Source: Collinsella sp. TF05-9AC (GTDB lineage: Bacteria; Actinomycetota; Coriobacteriia; Coriobacteriales; Coriobacteriaceae). Taken from it: 45,971 nt of DNA. Where the stretch lies: the NCBI RefSeq assembly GCF_003438495.1, contig NZ_QSSH01000019.1:1-45971 (forward strand), given 5' to 3'. Positions 26,346 through 35,302 of the stretch are shown here, one piece after another; position 1 is the stretch's first letter, and each line of letters starts with the position of its first letter. Position numbers and translations under genes: made by a program. A model generated the notes under the pieces. It ran no database searches. It had not been told where the DNA came from and saw only the letters and a program-made list of their open reading frames with translations.

Positions 26346-28544
26346 CTAGCCAACCGTATCGTCAGGCGTGGGCGAGGGGTCGGGAGTGGGTGTAGGCGTA
26401 GGCGTAGGCGTGCCGCCATCGCCGCCGGTCGAACCACCAGTGGAGCCGCCCGTCGAGCCACCGGTCGTACCGGTGCCGCCGGTGGTGTCGCCGCCCGTGG
26501 TCTCGGTGGTCGTGGTCGTCGTGGTAGTCGTTGTGGTGGTTTCCTCTTCGTCCTCGTTCTCGTCCTTGTCGTCGTTCTCCGTCTTCTTGGTGTTGTTGGT
26601 GCCGTAGAACTTCCAGACGCTGTTGTTCTTGTAGGTGGGCGCCGTTCCGGTCGCAAACTCCTCGCGCTCGGTACCGGTCAGAACGGTGTTCATAAACCGC
26701 TTAAAGACAGGCAGGTTGGTGCTGTCGCCCAGCAGGTCTGTGCCGTATTTTTGGATGGGAATCTCGCCCGCGGAATAGCCGGTCCACAGGGCGCACGCCA
26801 GCTGCGGGGTATAGCCGCAGAACCACAGGTTGGTGGTGTTGTCGGTGGTGCCCGTCTTGCCGGCATAGGGCTGGTTGACGCTCAGGGCGCCGGCAGCACC
26901 CGTACCGCCGCCCTTCATGACGCCGGACAGAACATCGGTGACCGCGGCGGCCTCGCCCTCGGTAAGTACCTGTGAGGGATTGTCGGTGTGCTGGTACAGC
27001 ACCGAACCGGTACGAGAGTCAATCTCGGTGATGGCGATCGGCTGGCGATAGTAGCCGCCGTTGGCAAACGTCGCGTAGGCGGCGGCCATCTCGAGCGGCG
27101 AGATCGAGCCGGTGCCGAGGGTCATGACGGGAACGTCCTCGATGTTGTCCTTGGCGGGATCGATGCCGAGCTTTTTGACGAGCGAGATGATCTTGCTGTT
27201 GCCGACGGCTTCCGCCACCTGGATGTAGCCGGTGTTGGAGGAGTATGCCGTCGCCTGCTTAAGCGTGATGTTGCCATAGCTATGGTTGGCGTAGTTTTGG
27301 ACCTCGGTCGTGGTGCCCTTGGCCTTGAGCGGCGAGTTGCAGTTGAGGGTGACGTTGGGGTTCATGCCGTTTTGGATGGCAGTTGCCAGCGTAAAGGCCT
27401 TAAAGGTGGAGCCGACGGGACGCTTGGCTGTGGCATGGTTTACGTGGTTCTCGTCGGCGTTGTAATCGTAGCCGCCCACCATGCACTTGATGTAGCCGGT
27501 CTTGGGGTCGACGACGACCATGCCCATGTCCAGGCCGTCGAGCGAGAGCGTGTCGAGCTGCTCGCGAACGGCATTCTCTGCCACCTGCTGCATCGTGGGG
27601 TCGATGGTGGTCTTGACGGTCAGGCCGCCCTTAAAGAGCACGTCGGTCGAGAACTCCTGCTCCAGCAGCTGCTTAACATAGGCGACAAAGTAGGGCTGCG
27701 AGTATACGTCAACGCCGCTGCCCGAGATTTCGGTCACGTTGAGGGTGATGGGCTCGGCCTGTGCGGCATCGTGCTCCTCCTGCGTAATGTGGCCCAGGCG
27801 CAGCATGTTGTCGAGGACCTTGTTGCGACGGGACAGCGCCAGGTCGGGGTTGACCGTGGGGTCGTACTGCGAGGGCGAGTTGGGAAGGCCGATCAACAGC
27901 GCGGCCTCGCTCAGGGTGAGGTCTGCGGCGCTCTTGGACAGGTAGGTCTCGGCGGCGGCCTCAATACCGTAGGCGCCGTGACCGTAATAGATGGTGTTGA
28001 GGTACATCATGAGGATCTCGTCTTTGGAGTACATGTCCTCCATCTTTACGGCGATGTAGGCCTCGCGCACCTTACGCTCGATGGTCGAGTCGAACTGCTC
28101 CTCCTGCAGGATGGTGTTGCGCACCAGCTGCTGGGTGATAGTCGAGGCGCCTTCGTGCCCGCCGCCGAGGGTTGCCACCGCAGCACGCGCGATACCCCAC
28201 AGGTCGATACCGCCGTGCTCGTAGAAGCGCTCGTCCTCGACGTCAACGGTGCCCTGTAGCACGTAGGGAGAGACCTTGTCCTTGGTGATGGACTTGCGGT
28301 TTTGCGTGTAGAAGCTCGCGATCTTGTTGCCGTTGCAGTCGACGATCTCGGTGGGCTCGCTCACCAGATACGCGTTGGCGTCGGTGTAGTCGGGCAGATC
28401 GGACAGCCAGCGGTTGACGTTGCCGACCATGCCGATGCCAAATGCCACGCCCGCAATCAGCAAAAAGCCCAAAAACGAGAGCAGGATTATGGGCAGGGCA
28501 TGCGTCTTTGAACGGCTGCGTCCCTGTCGTTGGCGAGGACCCAT
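26346..28544 (-). CDS. Class A penicillin-binding protein (transglycosylase/transpeptidase)
   Basis: This 732-residue bifunctional peptidoglycan synthase starts at ATG 28544, after GGAGGT. It has one N-terminal membrane anchor (residues 17-40). The GT51 transglycosylase domain has catalytic Glu in EDERFYEHGG (E103) and EGASTITQQLVRN. The transpeptidase domain has S380-x-x-K383 (GSTFK), S436-x-N (SSN) and K564-T-G. The last 70 residues are low complexity: an acidic stretch, twelve consecutive Thr, Gly/Thr/Ser repeats and PT repeats. This looks like an extended, possibly glycosylated, wall-spanning tail. The mixed Thr codons argue against recent simple-repeat slippage. Confidence 0.93.
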   Translation of the reverse strand: MGPRQRQGRSRSKTHALPIILLSFLGFLLIAGVAFGIGMVGNVNRWLSDLPDYTDANAYLVSEPTEIVDCNGNKIASFYTQNRKSITKDKVSPYVLQGTVDVEDERFYEHGGIDLWGIARAAVATLGGGHEGASTITQQLVRNTILQEEQFDSTIERKVREAYIAVKMEDMYSKDEILMMYLNTIYYGHGAYGIEAAAETYLSKSAADLTLSEAALLIGLPNSPSQYDPTVNPDLALSRRNKVLDNMLRLGHITQEEHDAAQAEPITLNVTEISGSGVDVYSQPYFVAYVKQLLEQEFSTDVLFKGGLTVKTTIDPTMQQVAENAVREQLDTLSLDGLDMGMVVVDPKTGYIKCMVGGYDYNADENHVNHATAKRPVGSTFKAFTLATAIQNGMNPNVTLNCNSPLKAKGTTTEVQNYANHSYGNITLKQATAYSSNTGYIQVAEAVGNSKIISLVKKLGIDPAKDNIEDVPVMTLGTGSISPLEMAAAYATFANGGYYRQPIAITEIDSRTGSVLYQHTDNPSQVLTEGEAAAVTDVLSGVMKGGGTGAAGALSVNQPYAGKTGTTDNTTNLWFCGYTPQLACALWTGYSAGEIPIQKYGTDLLGDSTNLPVFKRFMNTVLTGTEREEFATGTAPTYKNNSVWKFYGTNNTKKTENDDKDENEDEEETTTTTTTTTTTTETTGGDTTGGTGTTGGSTGGSTGGSTGGDGGTPTPTPTPTPDPSPTPDDTVG

Positions 28545-28706
28545 ATATTGACCTCCAGGTATGTCGTGCCGGACGGCGGATGTGCCGTCGGGGCAGGATG
28601 GACATAAGTTATTACACGATAAACCAAACGGGGCGCGCGAGGCCTCGTGTATGCTGGAAGACGGCATTTTTCAGAGTGAATGCATACCTTGGTAAGGAGT
28701 TTGCCG

Positions 28707-30665
28707 ATGGCGATTCGGGCGATGGGGCCGAGCGGACAACACAAGACTGGATTGGATGCTGCCGGTGCGGCGCTGCCCGAGCTGCTGGCGCCGGCGGGCG
28801 GGCTCGACCAGATGTTTGCGGCCATCGCCGCGGGCGCCGATGCCATCTATGCGGGGTTGGGCGGCTTTAACGCCCGTGTGAGTGCGCACGGTTTTACCGA
28901 CGACGAGTTTGCGCGCGGCTGCGCCGTGGCGCATGCCCATGGCGTGCGTGTGTACGTGACGCTCAACGTGTTCGTGTTTGACGATGAGTTGTCCGACGCG
29001 GTGGCGTTGGGAGCTCATGCACTGGAGCTGGGCGCCGATGCTCTGATTGTCGCCGATGCCGGGCTGGCCTGCGCGCTGCGCGCGGCGATTCCCGGGGTCG
29101 AGATTCACCTGTCCACGCAGGCGGGCGTTCATAGCGAAGGCGCCGTGCGACTTGCCGCCGATGAGCTGGGGGTCGAGCGCGTGACGACGGCACGCGAGCT
29201 GACGGTCGACGAGATTGCGGCGCTATGTGCCACGGGCGTGCCCATCGAGGTATTCTGCCACGGTGCGATTTGCATCGGCTATTCGGGGGCGTGCGAGTTC
29301 TCGGCCCTGCGGCGTGGGCGCTCGGCGATGCGCGGCGACTGCACGCAGCCGTGCCGTCTGGCGTACGACCTGGTGGACGAGGCGGGGCAGAGCGTTGTCG
29401 CCGTCGAGGGAGATCGCCTGCTGTGCCCGCGCGACTATCTGGGTATTGCACATCTGCCCGAGCTTGTAGATGCCGGCGTGGCGTCGCTCAAGATCGAGGG
29501 GCGCATGAAGAACCCCGATTACGTATTCAACGTGGTGCGGGTGTGGCGCCGGGCACTCGATATGCTGTACGACGGCGCGTGGGACCCCGGTGCCGTGGAA
29601 GAGCTTGAGCGCGAGCTGGGAAGGTCGTTTAACCGTGGGTTTACCGATGCGTACCTGCGAGGGCGTTCGGGTGCCGAGCTGATGAGCTTTGAGCGTGCGA
29701 TTAACCAGGGCGTGCGCGTGGGGCGCTTGGTCGCTGTGGGCCACGAAGAGGTGACCGTTGAGCTCGACGCCGCCGTGGCGGCGGGTGACACGCTCGAGAT
29801 CCGGTTTTATCCGGGTGCCGACGCGCGTCCCGATGTGCCCAAGCGCTGGCCGCAGGTGCCCTGTCCGGTGGATGCCGCAGCGGGGGAGCGCGTCGTCGTG
29901 CATTGCAAGCGTAAGGTTGACACGGGCTGCGAGGTGTACCTGATTCGCAGCGCCGGCGTGTTGGATCAGACGGCGGCGGTGTTGGAGCGCATGCGGGCCG
30001 AGGCGGATGCGATTGCGCCCGTTGCGCGTGCCGTTGAGGTGCTGCCCTTTGAGGACGTTGCGGTGGATGGCAGTGCGTCCACGGAGTTGGTGGAGTGCGC
30101 GGTTCCCACTCGCATGGTTTTTGCTTGGCAGCTGATGGATGCCGACCCGCGCGGAGAACTTGATTTGTCCGACGCCGTTGTGGTGCTTGACGAGGTGTGC
30201 CGCACGGGTGACGCTGACTGGACCCGCTCACTGATACAGCGTGCCGGGCGCGTCGTCTGCCGCAACCTGGGACAGGTGGTGATCGCTCGCGAGCTGGGCG
30301 TGACGTTTGACGTGGCGGCGCCGGTGTTCTGCGCGAATCGGGCCACGCTTACCTGGCTGCGCGGACTCGGTGCGGGGCGGGTGTGCTTGCCGGCGGAGTT
30401 GCTCGGCAATGATGCGGAGCGTATTGCCGAACTGGCCGCTGAACCCGGCGTCTTGGGTCCGGTCGACGCCGACCGTCCCGAGCTTATGGTGTGCGAGCAC
30501 TGCCTGCTGACCGCCGAGGGCGTCTGCGCCACCGATGCGACGGGACAGGTTCGTTGCCGCGACTGCTTGCGTCGTCGGCAGGTACGCTATCTGGTCGAGC
30601 GTGACGGTACACGTCTGCCAGTTGCCATTGACGCATGCGGCAGGACGAGGATTTTCCTGTCGTAG
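28707..30665 (+). CDS. U32-family protein, probable tRNA/rRNA hydroxylation enzyme (TrhP/RlhA-like)
   Basis: This 652-residue U32 peptidase-like protein starts LPELLAPAGGLDQMFAAIAAGADAIYAGL. It carries the family block with GAICIGYSGACEFS, a Cys-rich RGDCTQPCRL, CPRDYLGIAHLPELVDAGV and LKIEGRMKNPDYV. The Cys residues in this block are expected to hold an iron-sulfur centre. Relatives YegQ/TrhP and RlhA perform prephenate-dependent uridine or cytidine hydroxylation of tRNA or rRNA, so RNA modification is more likely than proteolysis. The C-terminal third ends with a Cys4-like motif (CEHCLLTAEG and CRDCLRRR). ATG 28707 is chosen for TAAGGAG upstream; an in-frame ATG at 28680 has no site. Confidence 0.85.
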   Translation: MAIRAMGPSGQHKTGLDAAGAALPELLAPAGGLDQMFAAIAAGADAIYAGLGGFNARVSAHGFTDDEFARGCAVAHAHGVRVYVTLNVFVFDDELSDAVALGAHALELGADALIVADAGLACALRAAIPGVEIHLSTQAGVHSEGAVRLAADELGVERVTTARELTVDEIAALCATGVPIEVFCHGAICIGYSGACEFSALRRGRSAMRGDCTQPCRLAYDLVDEAGQSVVAVEGDRLLCPRDYLGIAHLPELVDAGVASLKIEGRMKNPDYVFNVVRVWRRALDMLYDGAWDPGAVEELERELGRSFNRGFTDAYLRGRSGAELMSFERAINQGVRVGRLVAVGHEEVTVELDAAVAAGDTLEIRFYPGADARPDVPKRWPQVPCPVDAAAGERVVVHCKRKVDTGCEVYLIRSAGVLDQTAAVLERMRAEADAIAPVARAVEVLPFEDVAVDGSASTELVECAVPTRMVFAWQLMDADPRGELDLSDAVVVLDEVCRTGDADWTRSLIQRAGRVVCRNLGQVVIARELGVTFDVAAPVFCANRATLTWLRGLGAGRVCLPAELLGNDAERIAELAAEPGVLGPVDADRPELMVCEHCLLTAEGVCATDATGQVRCRDCLRRRQVRYLVERDGTRLPVAIDACGRTRIFLS

Positions 30666-30761
30666 GTGCTGCGTCGCGTCAGTTTGTTATCATAAGAGAG
30701 TTTATGGACTTCCAGCACCGCCGTTTTCGGCGAGGGTGCTATAGCAAAAGGAGGATACCCA

Positions 30762-31973
30762 ATGCTGTCTGTTGACGAGCAAATGCGTATCATCACCTCG
30801 GGCGCCGCGCAGATCGTTCCCGAGGCCGACCTTCGCAAGAAGCTTGAGAAGGGCGAGCCCCTCAACATCAAGCTCGGCGTCGACCCCACCAGCCCCGACC
30901 TGCACCTGGGCCACGCCGTGCCGCTGCGCAAGATGCGTCAGTTCCAGGACCTGGGCCACAACGTCACCCTCATCATCGGCAACGGTACCGCGTTGATTGG
31001 CGACCCTTCGGGCAAGAATTCCACCCGTCCGCAGCTTTCGCAGGAGCAGATCGAGGCCAATGCCGAGACCTACGTGAGCCAGGCCATGAAGATCCTGGAT
31101 CCCGAGAAGACCACCATCGTGCACAACGGTGACTGGATCCTTTCGATGGATCTGGCCGGTCTGCTGCAGGTGTGCTCCAAGTTCACCGTCGCCCGCATCC
31201 TCGAGCGCGACGACTTTACCAAGCGCTACCAGTCTCAGACGCCGATCGCCCTGCATGAGTTCCTGTATCCCGTGATGCAGGCTTTCGACTCCGTGCAGAT
31301 CAAGGCCGACGTCGAGATGGGCGGCACCGATCAGCTCTTCAACCTGCTCGCTGGCCGTGAGCTCATGGAGAAGATGGGCATGGAGCCGCAGGTCGCGCTC
31401 ACCATGCCGCTGCTCGAGGGCACCGATGGCGTGCGCAAGATGTCCAAGTCCTATGGCAACTACATCGGCCTGACCGACGCTCCCAAGGATATGTTCGGCA
31501 AGACCATGTCCATCCCCGACGAGATGATCGGCAAGTACTATCGTCTGGCCAGCTCGCTCACCCCGGCCGAGGTCGACAAGATCGACGCCGCCCTGGCCGA
31601 TGGTTCTGCCGACCCCTACGAGCTCAAGCGCGCTCTGGGCCGCGACCTGTGCGACACCTACCACGGCGCCGGCGCCGGAGACGAGGCTCAGGCCGAGTTC
31701 GACCGCGTGTTCAAGGAGGGCCAGCTTGCCGACTTCCCCGAGAAGCATGTCGAGCTGACCGTCAACGACGAGGGCCAGATCTACCTCGCCGGCCTGCTCA
31801 AGGACTTGGGCCTTTCGGCGAGCGCCGGCCAGGCTCGTCGCGATATCGACGGCGGTGGCGTCAAGATCAACGGCAAGGCCGTGGCTCCCAAGAGCTACAA
31901 CATCGATCCCAGCGCCCTCAAGCTGGGCGACACCCTTTCTGTGGGTAAGCGCAAGGGCTTCAAGTTGATTTAG
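30762..31973 (+). CDS. tyrS: Tyrosyl-tRNA synthetase
   Basis: This 403-residue class I synthetase has HLGH at 48-51 (the HIGH signature) and KMSKS at 226-230. A C-terminal S4-like RNA-binding domain (LSASAGQARRDIDGGGVKINGKAV) is present. AAAGGAGG precedes the ATG. A short hairpin (30714-30740) lies in the 96-bp leader, but it is far too short for a T-box. Subgroup (TyrS or TyrZ type) was not resolved. Confidence 0.96.
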   Translation: MLSVDEQMRIITSGAAQIVPEADLRKKLEKGEPLNIKLGVDPTSPDLHLGHAVPLRKMRQFQDLGHNVTLIIGNGTALIGDPSGKNSTRPQLSQEQIEANAETYVSQAMKILDPEKTTIVHNGDWILSMDLAGLLQVCSKFTVARILERDDFTKRYQSQTPIALHEFLYPVMQAFDSVQIKADVEMGGTDQLFNLLAGRELMEKMGMEPQVALTMPLLEGTDGVRKMSKSYGNYIGLTDAPKDMFGKTMSIPDEMIGKYYRLASSLTPAEVDKIDAALADGSADPYELKRALGRDLCDTYHGAGAGDEAQAEFDRVFKEGQLADFPEKHVELTVNDEGQIYLAGLLKDLGLSASAGQARRDIDGGGVKINGKAVAPKSYNIDPSALKLGDTLSVGKRKGFKLI

Positions 31974-32358
31974 TTCCGCCGTTCTACCGAACGGCGGACC
32001 GGCCGACGCTGCGCGGGCCGCATTTGGACAATCTGACGTTCAACTTCAAGGGCGCGACCAGAAGGTCAGCGCCCTTTCGTTTCACGTCACCTTGTCTCAA
32101 ATGCGACCCGCTCGCTGGCGATGCCAAAACATCGGCGCTTCCGTGGTTGGCACTTGGGGACGTTCCTTTTGTGCCGGCACTTTGGGACACTCCTTGTCAT
32201 TGGTGCAAAGTAACCTGCCCCCATTGCGCCAAGCGGCGTGTGCCGTTAAGCGGAGAGGCGTATTGTTGACCCATCGTTTGGGCATACAATGGCTATTGGC
32301 TTGCTGCGGTGAAGGTCTGTCCGCTCCGCAGCTTTTTTCTACGGTTAAAGGAGTATGT
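31974..32358 (+). promoter_or_regulatory. Gap tyrS-ade: two hairpins, a dispersed repeat, then the ade promoter and leader hairpin
   Basis: Nothing codes here. A 9-bp stem (31976-31984 with 31989-31997) lies just after tyrS. A longer stem built from AAGGGCGC (32048-32055) and GCGCCCTT (32069-32076) is followed by TCGTTT and probably ends tyrS. A GGGGACGTTC-type repeat covers 32149-32205. TTGTTG (32263-32268) and TACAAT (32285-32290), 16 bases apart, are a likely ade promoter. The leader contains a GC-rich stem with a six-T tail (32303-32338). Confidence 0.6.
32303..32338 (+). terminator. Terminator-like hairpin in the ade leader (possible attenuator)
   Basis: GCTGCGG (32303-32309) pairs with CCGCAGC (32326-32332) around a 16-nt loop and is followed by six T residues. 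It lies after the probable ade -10 box (32285-32290) and before the ade ribosome site (32347-32353), the position of an attenuator. It would work as an intrinsic terminator unless the stem is prevented from forming. Confidence 0.55.
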
Positions 32359-34179
32359 ATGTCCGTTGAGGTCATGAGGTCTGTGATCGAGGCCGCCGAG
32401 GGCCGCGTGCCCGTCGACACGCTGTTTACCAATGCGCAGATCGTCGACGTGTATGGCCAGCGTGTGGCGCCCGGCAGCGTTGCCGTCAAGGACGGTGTGA
32501 TCGTCGGCGTGCTCTACGATGGTCGCGACGATGTCGCTGGCACCTACGAGGCTGCCGAGGTTATCGACTGCCAGGGTCGCTATCTCGCTCCCGGTTTTAT
32601 TGACGGGCATCTGCATATCGAGTCTTCGAACATCCGTCCCGCCGAGTATGCTCGCATGGCCGCGACGCGCGGTACTACCACCGCCATTGCCGACAGCCAC
32701 GAGATTGCCAATGTTGCCGGTCTCGACGGCTTGCGCTTTATGATCGAGGACGGCCGCCGCGCACCCATCTCCATCAAGTACATGATGCCTTCGTGCGTGC
32801 CCGCGCTGCCCGACGAGCAGGCCGGTGCCGTTATTTCGGCTGCCGATATGCAGGCGTTTTTTGCCGAGCATCCGGGCGATGTCTTTGGTCTGGGCGAGAT
32901 GATGAACCTGCCGGGCGTCTTTATGGCCGATCCCGAGACCTGCGCTCGCATTGACGCTGCCAATCAGACGCCGTCCAAACAGGTCGACGGCCATGCTCCG
33001 CTTGTTGCCGGCAAGGATCTCAACGCCTATGCCGCAGCGGGTATTATCGCCGACCACGAGTCGACGATTCCCGAGGAAGCGCTCGACAAGCTATCCCGCG
33101 GCATGTATGTCATGCTGCGCGAGGGCACCTGCAGCCATGACCTTGCCAACCTGTCGCCTATGCTGCTGGAAAACCCCGCCCGTGCTCGCCGTTGCTGCTT
33201 TGCGACCGACGACCGCGCTCCCTCCGACGCGCTTTCGACCGGCATGATCGACAACGCCTGCCGCGTGGCCATCGAGGCCGGCATCGACCCGGTGGTCGCC
33301 ATCTCCATGGCGTCTCTTTCCACGGCCGAGGCCTTTGGCCTGGACCACGGCTGTCGTGACCCGCATGAGCTCCGCGGCGCGATCGCTCCGGGCAAGCGCG
33401 CCGACCTGCTGGTGCTCGATGACCTGACCTTTGCCACGGCCCCGCATCGCGTGTATGCCGCCGGTGCGCTCGTGGCACAGGACGGCGCCTTTGTGGGCGA
33501 GGTTGCGCCCGAGACCGCTGAGGTCGCAGCGCTTGCCGATGAGCTGCGTGCTTCCGTTAAGCTGCCGAAGCTTTCGCTTGACGTGTTCGATTATGCCTTT
33601 AAGCCGGGCGAGGCGGTTATTGATGTGATCCCTGGCATGGCTATCACGGGCATGGTTCGTCCCGAGACTGACGAGGACTTGCGTCGCATTATGCTTATCG
33701 AGCGCCATGGCCGCGGCGTGTCGCTGCAGGCCGAGGGCGTCGACGGCGACGGTCCCGCCGGCATGGGGCTCGTCGGCAAGCATATCGGTCGCGGCTGGGT
33801 GCGCGGCTTCACCATCACGGGCGGTGCCATTGCCTCCACGATCGGCCACGACTCGCACAACGTGTGCGTGGTGGGCGACAATGCGGCGGATATGATGGCT
33901 GCCGTTGAGGCCGTGGGCCAGGGCGGCCACGTGCTGGTGCGCAACGGCGAGGTCGTGGCGCGCATTCCGCTGGCGCTCGGTGGCCTTATGAGCGAGGGCA
34001 CGGCCGAGGATGTTGCCGCGCAGCACGACGACTTTATGGTCAAGGCGCGCGCCATGGGTATTGAGCCGCCGCTCGACCCCATCATGGGCATCATCTTCCT
34101 GCCCCTGCCGGTCATCCCGACGCTCCGCATCCGCCCCGAGGGCATGTTCGACGTCACAACCTTCACCTACGCCGACTAG
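32359..34179 (+). CDS. ade: Adenine deaminase
   Basis: This 606-residue amidohydrolase-superfamily enzyme converts adenine to hypoxanthine and ammonia. The metal motif GFIDGHLHIESSNIRP and the following ATRGTTTAIADSHEIANVAGL are family hallmarks, as is the C-terminal GFTITGGAIASTIGHDSHNVCVVGDN. ATG 32359 follows AAAGGAG by five bases. The frame extends upstream through a repeat but lacks a ribosome site there. It feeds hypoxanthine into purine breakdown, in keeping with the ureide/hydroxylase-accessory genes 20 kb away. Its stop codon lies within a copy of a dispersed GACTAGTCAT repeat. Confidence 0.95.
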   Translation: MSVEVMRSVIEAAEGRVPVDTLFTNAQIVDVYGQRVAPGSVAVKDGVIVGVLYDGRDDVAGTYEAAEVIDCQGRYLAPGFIDGHLHIESSNIRPAEYARMAATRGTTTAIADSHEIANVAGLDGLRFMIEDGRRAPISIKYMMPSCVPALPDEQAGAVISAADMQAFFAEHPGDVFGLGEMMNLPGVFMADPETCARIDAANQTPSKQVDGHAPLVAGKDLNAYAAAGIIADHESTIPEEALDKLSRGMYVMLREGTCSHDLANLSPMLLENPARARRCCFATDDRAPSDALSTGMIDNACRVAIEAGIDPVVAISMASLSTAEAFGLDHGCRDPHELRGAIAPGKRADLLVLDDLTFATAPHRVYAAGALVAQDGAFVGEVAPETAEVAALADELRASVKLPKLSLDVFDYAFKPGEAVIDVIPGMAITGMVRPETDEDLRRIMLIERHGRGVSLQAEGVDGDGPAGMGLVGKHIGRGWVRGFTITGGAIASTIGHDSHNVCVVGDNAADMMAAVEAVGQGGHVLVRNGEVVARIPLALGGLMSEGTAEDVAAQHDDFMVKARAMGIEPPLDPIMGIIFLPLPVIPTLRIRPEGMFDVTTFTYAD

Positions 34180-34222
34180 TCATCGGGGACGTTCTTAAAC
34201 GACTAGTCATCGGGGACACTCT
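34173..34222 (+). repeat. GACTAGTCAT/GGGGAC repeat overlapping the ade stop
   Basis: GACTAGTCATCGGGGAC occurs twice in tandem, first reading GACGTTC then GACACTC after the GGG. The first GACTAG includes the ade stop codon. A reverse-oriented, slightly diverged copy lies at 35243-35302 and overlaps the stop of the minus-strand HAD gene. Related elements with the same GGGGACGTTC core lie at 32149-32205 and 35182-35233. Confidence 0.75.
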
Positions 34223-34318
34223 TTGGCGGGCTGCCTGACGCCGCGACCGTAGGACCTCTGGCATGTGTGAGCTATTTGCCAGGTCCTTGTAACGTTTACG
34301 CCCGCGGAGTCTTATTTG

Positions 34319-34380
34319 AGCTCCCTTTGGGTACGTTGGAATCGGATACGCGTCTGATTCCAACAAGCCCGAAGGGAGCT
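34319..34380 (+). promoter_or_regulatory. 29-bp hairpin that sequesters the ribosome site of the HAD gene
   Basis: Positions 34319-34347 pair with 34352-34380 almost throughout (two internal mismatches, a few G-T pairs), leaving a four-base loop. The 3' arm ends in GAAGGGAGC, which holds the GGGAG ribosome site seven bases before ATG 34386, followed by TTTTCT. In mRNA, folding would hide the start site, and the stem plus U-stretch may also act as a terminator or attenuator. Confidence 0.75.
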
Positions 34381-34385
34381 TTTCT

Positions 34386-35180
34386 ATGTTTAAACTGATT
34401 GCATCCGATATGGACGGCACACTGCTTGACGAAAACGGCCAGGTGCCTCCCGAGACCTATGAACTGATTCTGGCGCTACACGAGCATGGCGTGCATTTCG
34501 CCGCATCGTCAGGTCGTCGCTACGATCGCCTGTGCGAGTTCTTTGCGCCCGTTCGCGACAAGATGGACTTTGTCGCCGCTAACGGCGCCCAAGTCTACGC
34601 CGACGGTAAGATGGTAGACCGTGAGGTGTATTCCCACCTGGCGATTCGAAGGCTCGCCCAAGCCGTCAGGACGTTTCCCAATCTGCATCTTGCGCTCTTT
34701 GACCGAACCAAGTCCTTCCTGCTCGATGACGAGTGCAAGTTCGTGCGTGAGGTCGATAAGGACCTTCCCAATGCCGAGCGCATTTGGGAGCTGCCCGATC
34801 CCAGCGTAAATATCATCAAAGCGAGTATCTTTTGCGACGACAGTGCGGTTATGGACAGTGCGTACGTGCTACAGCGCGAACTCGGTCAGCTCTTTACCTT
34901 TGCGCCTTCGGGCAACGCGTGGATTGATGCCATGCAGCCCGGTGTGTCGAAGGCCTCGGGTATTGCACAGCTCGCGGAGCATTACGGCATTGGGCGCGAC
35001 GAGGTCATGGCGTTTGGCGACTCGATGAACGACTACGAGATCATTCGCTTTGTCGGCACGGGCTGCGCGATGGAAAACGCGCGCCCTGCGCTCAGGGCGG
35101 TTGCCGATCGCGTGGTGGGTCGTAACCGCGACCACGCCGTTCAGCAGGAGCTCCGCCGCGTGCTAGAGGGCCTCGCTTAA
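34386..35180 (+). CDS. Cof-type HAD-IIB phosphatase
   Basis: This 264-residue haloacid-dehalogenase hydrolase has the nucleophile motif DMDGTLLDENG, the Ser/Thr motif ASSGR, and the C-terminal Lys (GVSKASGIAQLAEHYGI) and FGDSMNDYEII metal motif with a C2B cap between. Such Cof proteins dephosphorylate sugar phosphates, flavin nucleotides or pyridoxal phosphate. The substrate is not readable here. Its ribosome site is inside a long hairpin. Confidence 0.9.
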   Translation: MFKLIASDMDGTLLDENGQVPPETYELILALHEHGVHFAASSGRRYDRLCEFFAPVRDKMDFVAANGAQVYADGKMVDREVYSHLAIRRLAQAVRTFPNLHLALFDRTKSFLLDDECKFVREVDKDLPNAERIWELPDPSVNIIKASIFCDDSAVMDSAYVLQRELGQLFTFAPSGNAWIDAMQPGVSKASGIAQLAEHYGIGRDEVMAFGDSMNDYEIIRFVGTGCAMENARPALRAVADRVVGRNRDHAVQQELRRVLEGLA

Positions 35181-35181
35181 T

Positions 35182-35302
35182 CCGGCAGCTGGGGACGTTC
35201 CCGTTCTGCCGGCAGTGGGGGACAGTCCTTGCAGCTTTTCACGAAGAGTGTCCCCAACGACTAGTCATTCAAGAACGTCCCCAATGACTAGCCGATGACT
35301 AG
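35182..35302. repeat. Dispersed repeat block between two HAD genes
   Basis: The block holds a plus-oriented element (35182-35233) with CCGGCAG/CTGCCGG arms around GGGGACGTTCCC and a second GGGGGACAGTCC. It also holds a minus-oriented GACTAGTCAT/GGGGAC element (35243-35302) that overlaps the TAG of the minus-strand HAD gene. Both match elements at 32149-32205 and 34173-34222. No gene lies here. Confidence 0.7.

Noticed and set aside
26988..28259. Plus-strand open frame opposite the PBP gene
   Set aside because: Antisense shadow of conserved transglycosylase/transpeptidase sequence.
28680..28706. Earlier ATG for the U32 protein
   Set aside because: The in-frame ATG at 28680 has no ribosome site, whereas ATG 28707 follows TAAGGAG.
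30666..30761. T-box or other riboswitch before tyrS
   Set aside because: Only 96 bases separate the genes. The single short hairpin lacks T-box specifier and antiterminator elements.
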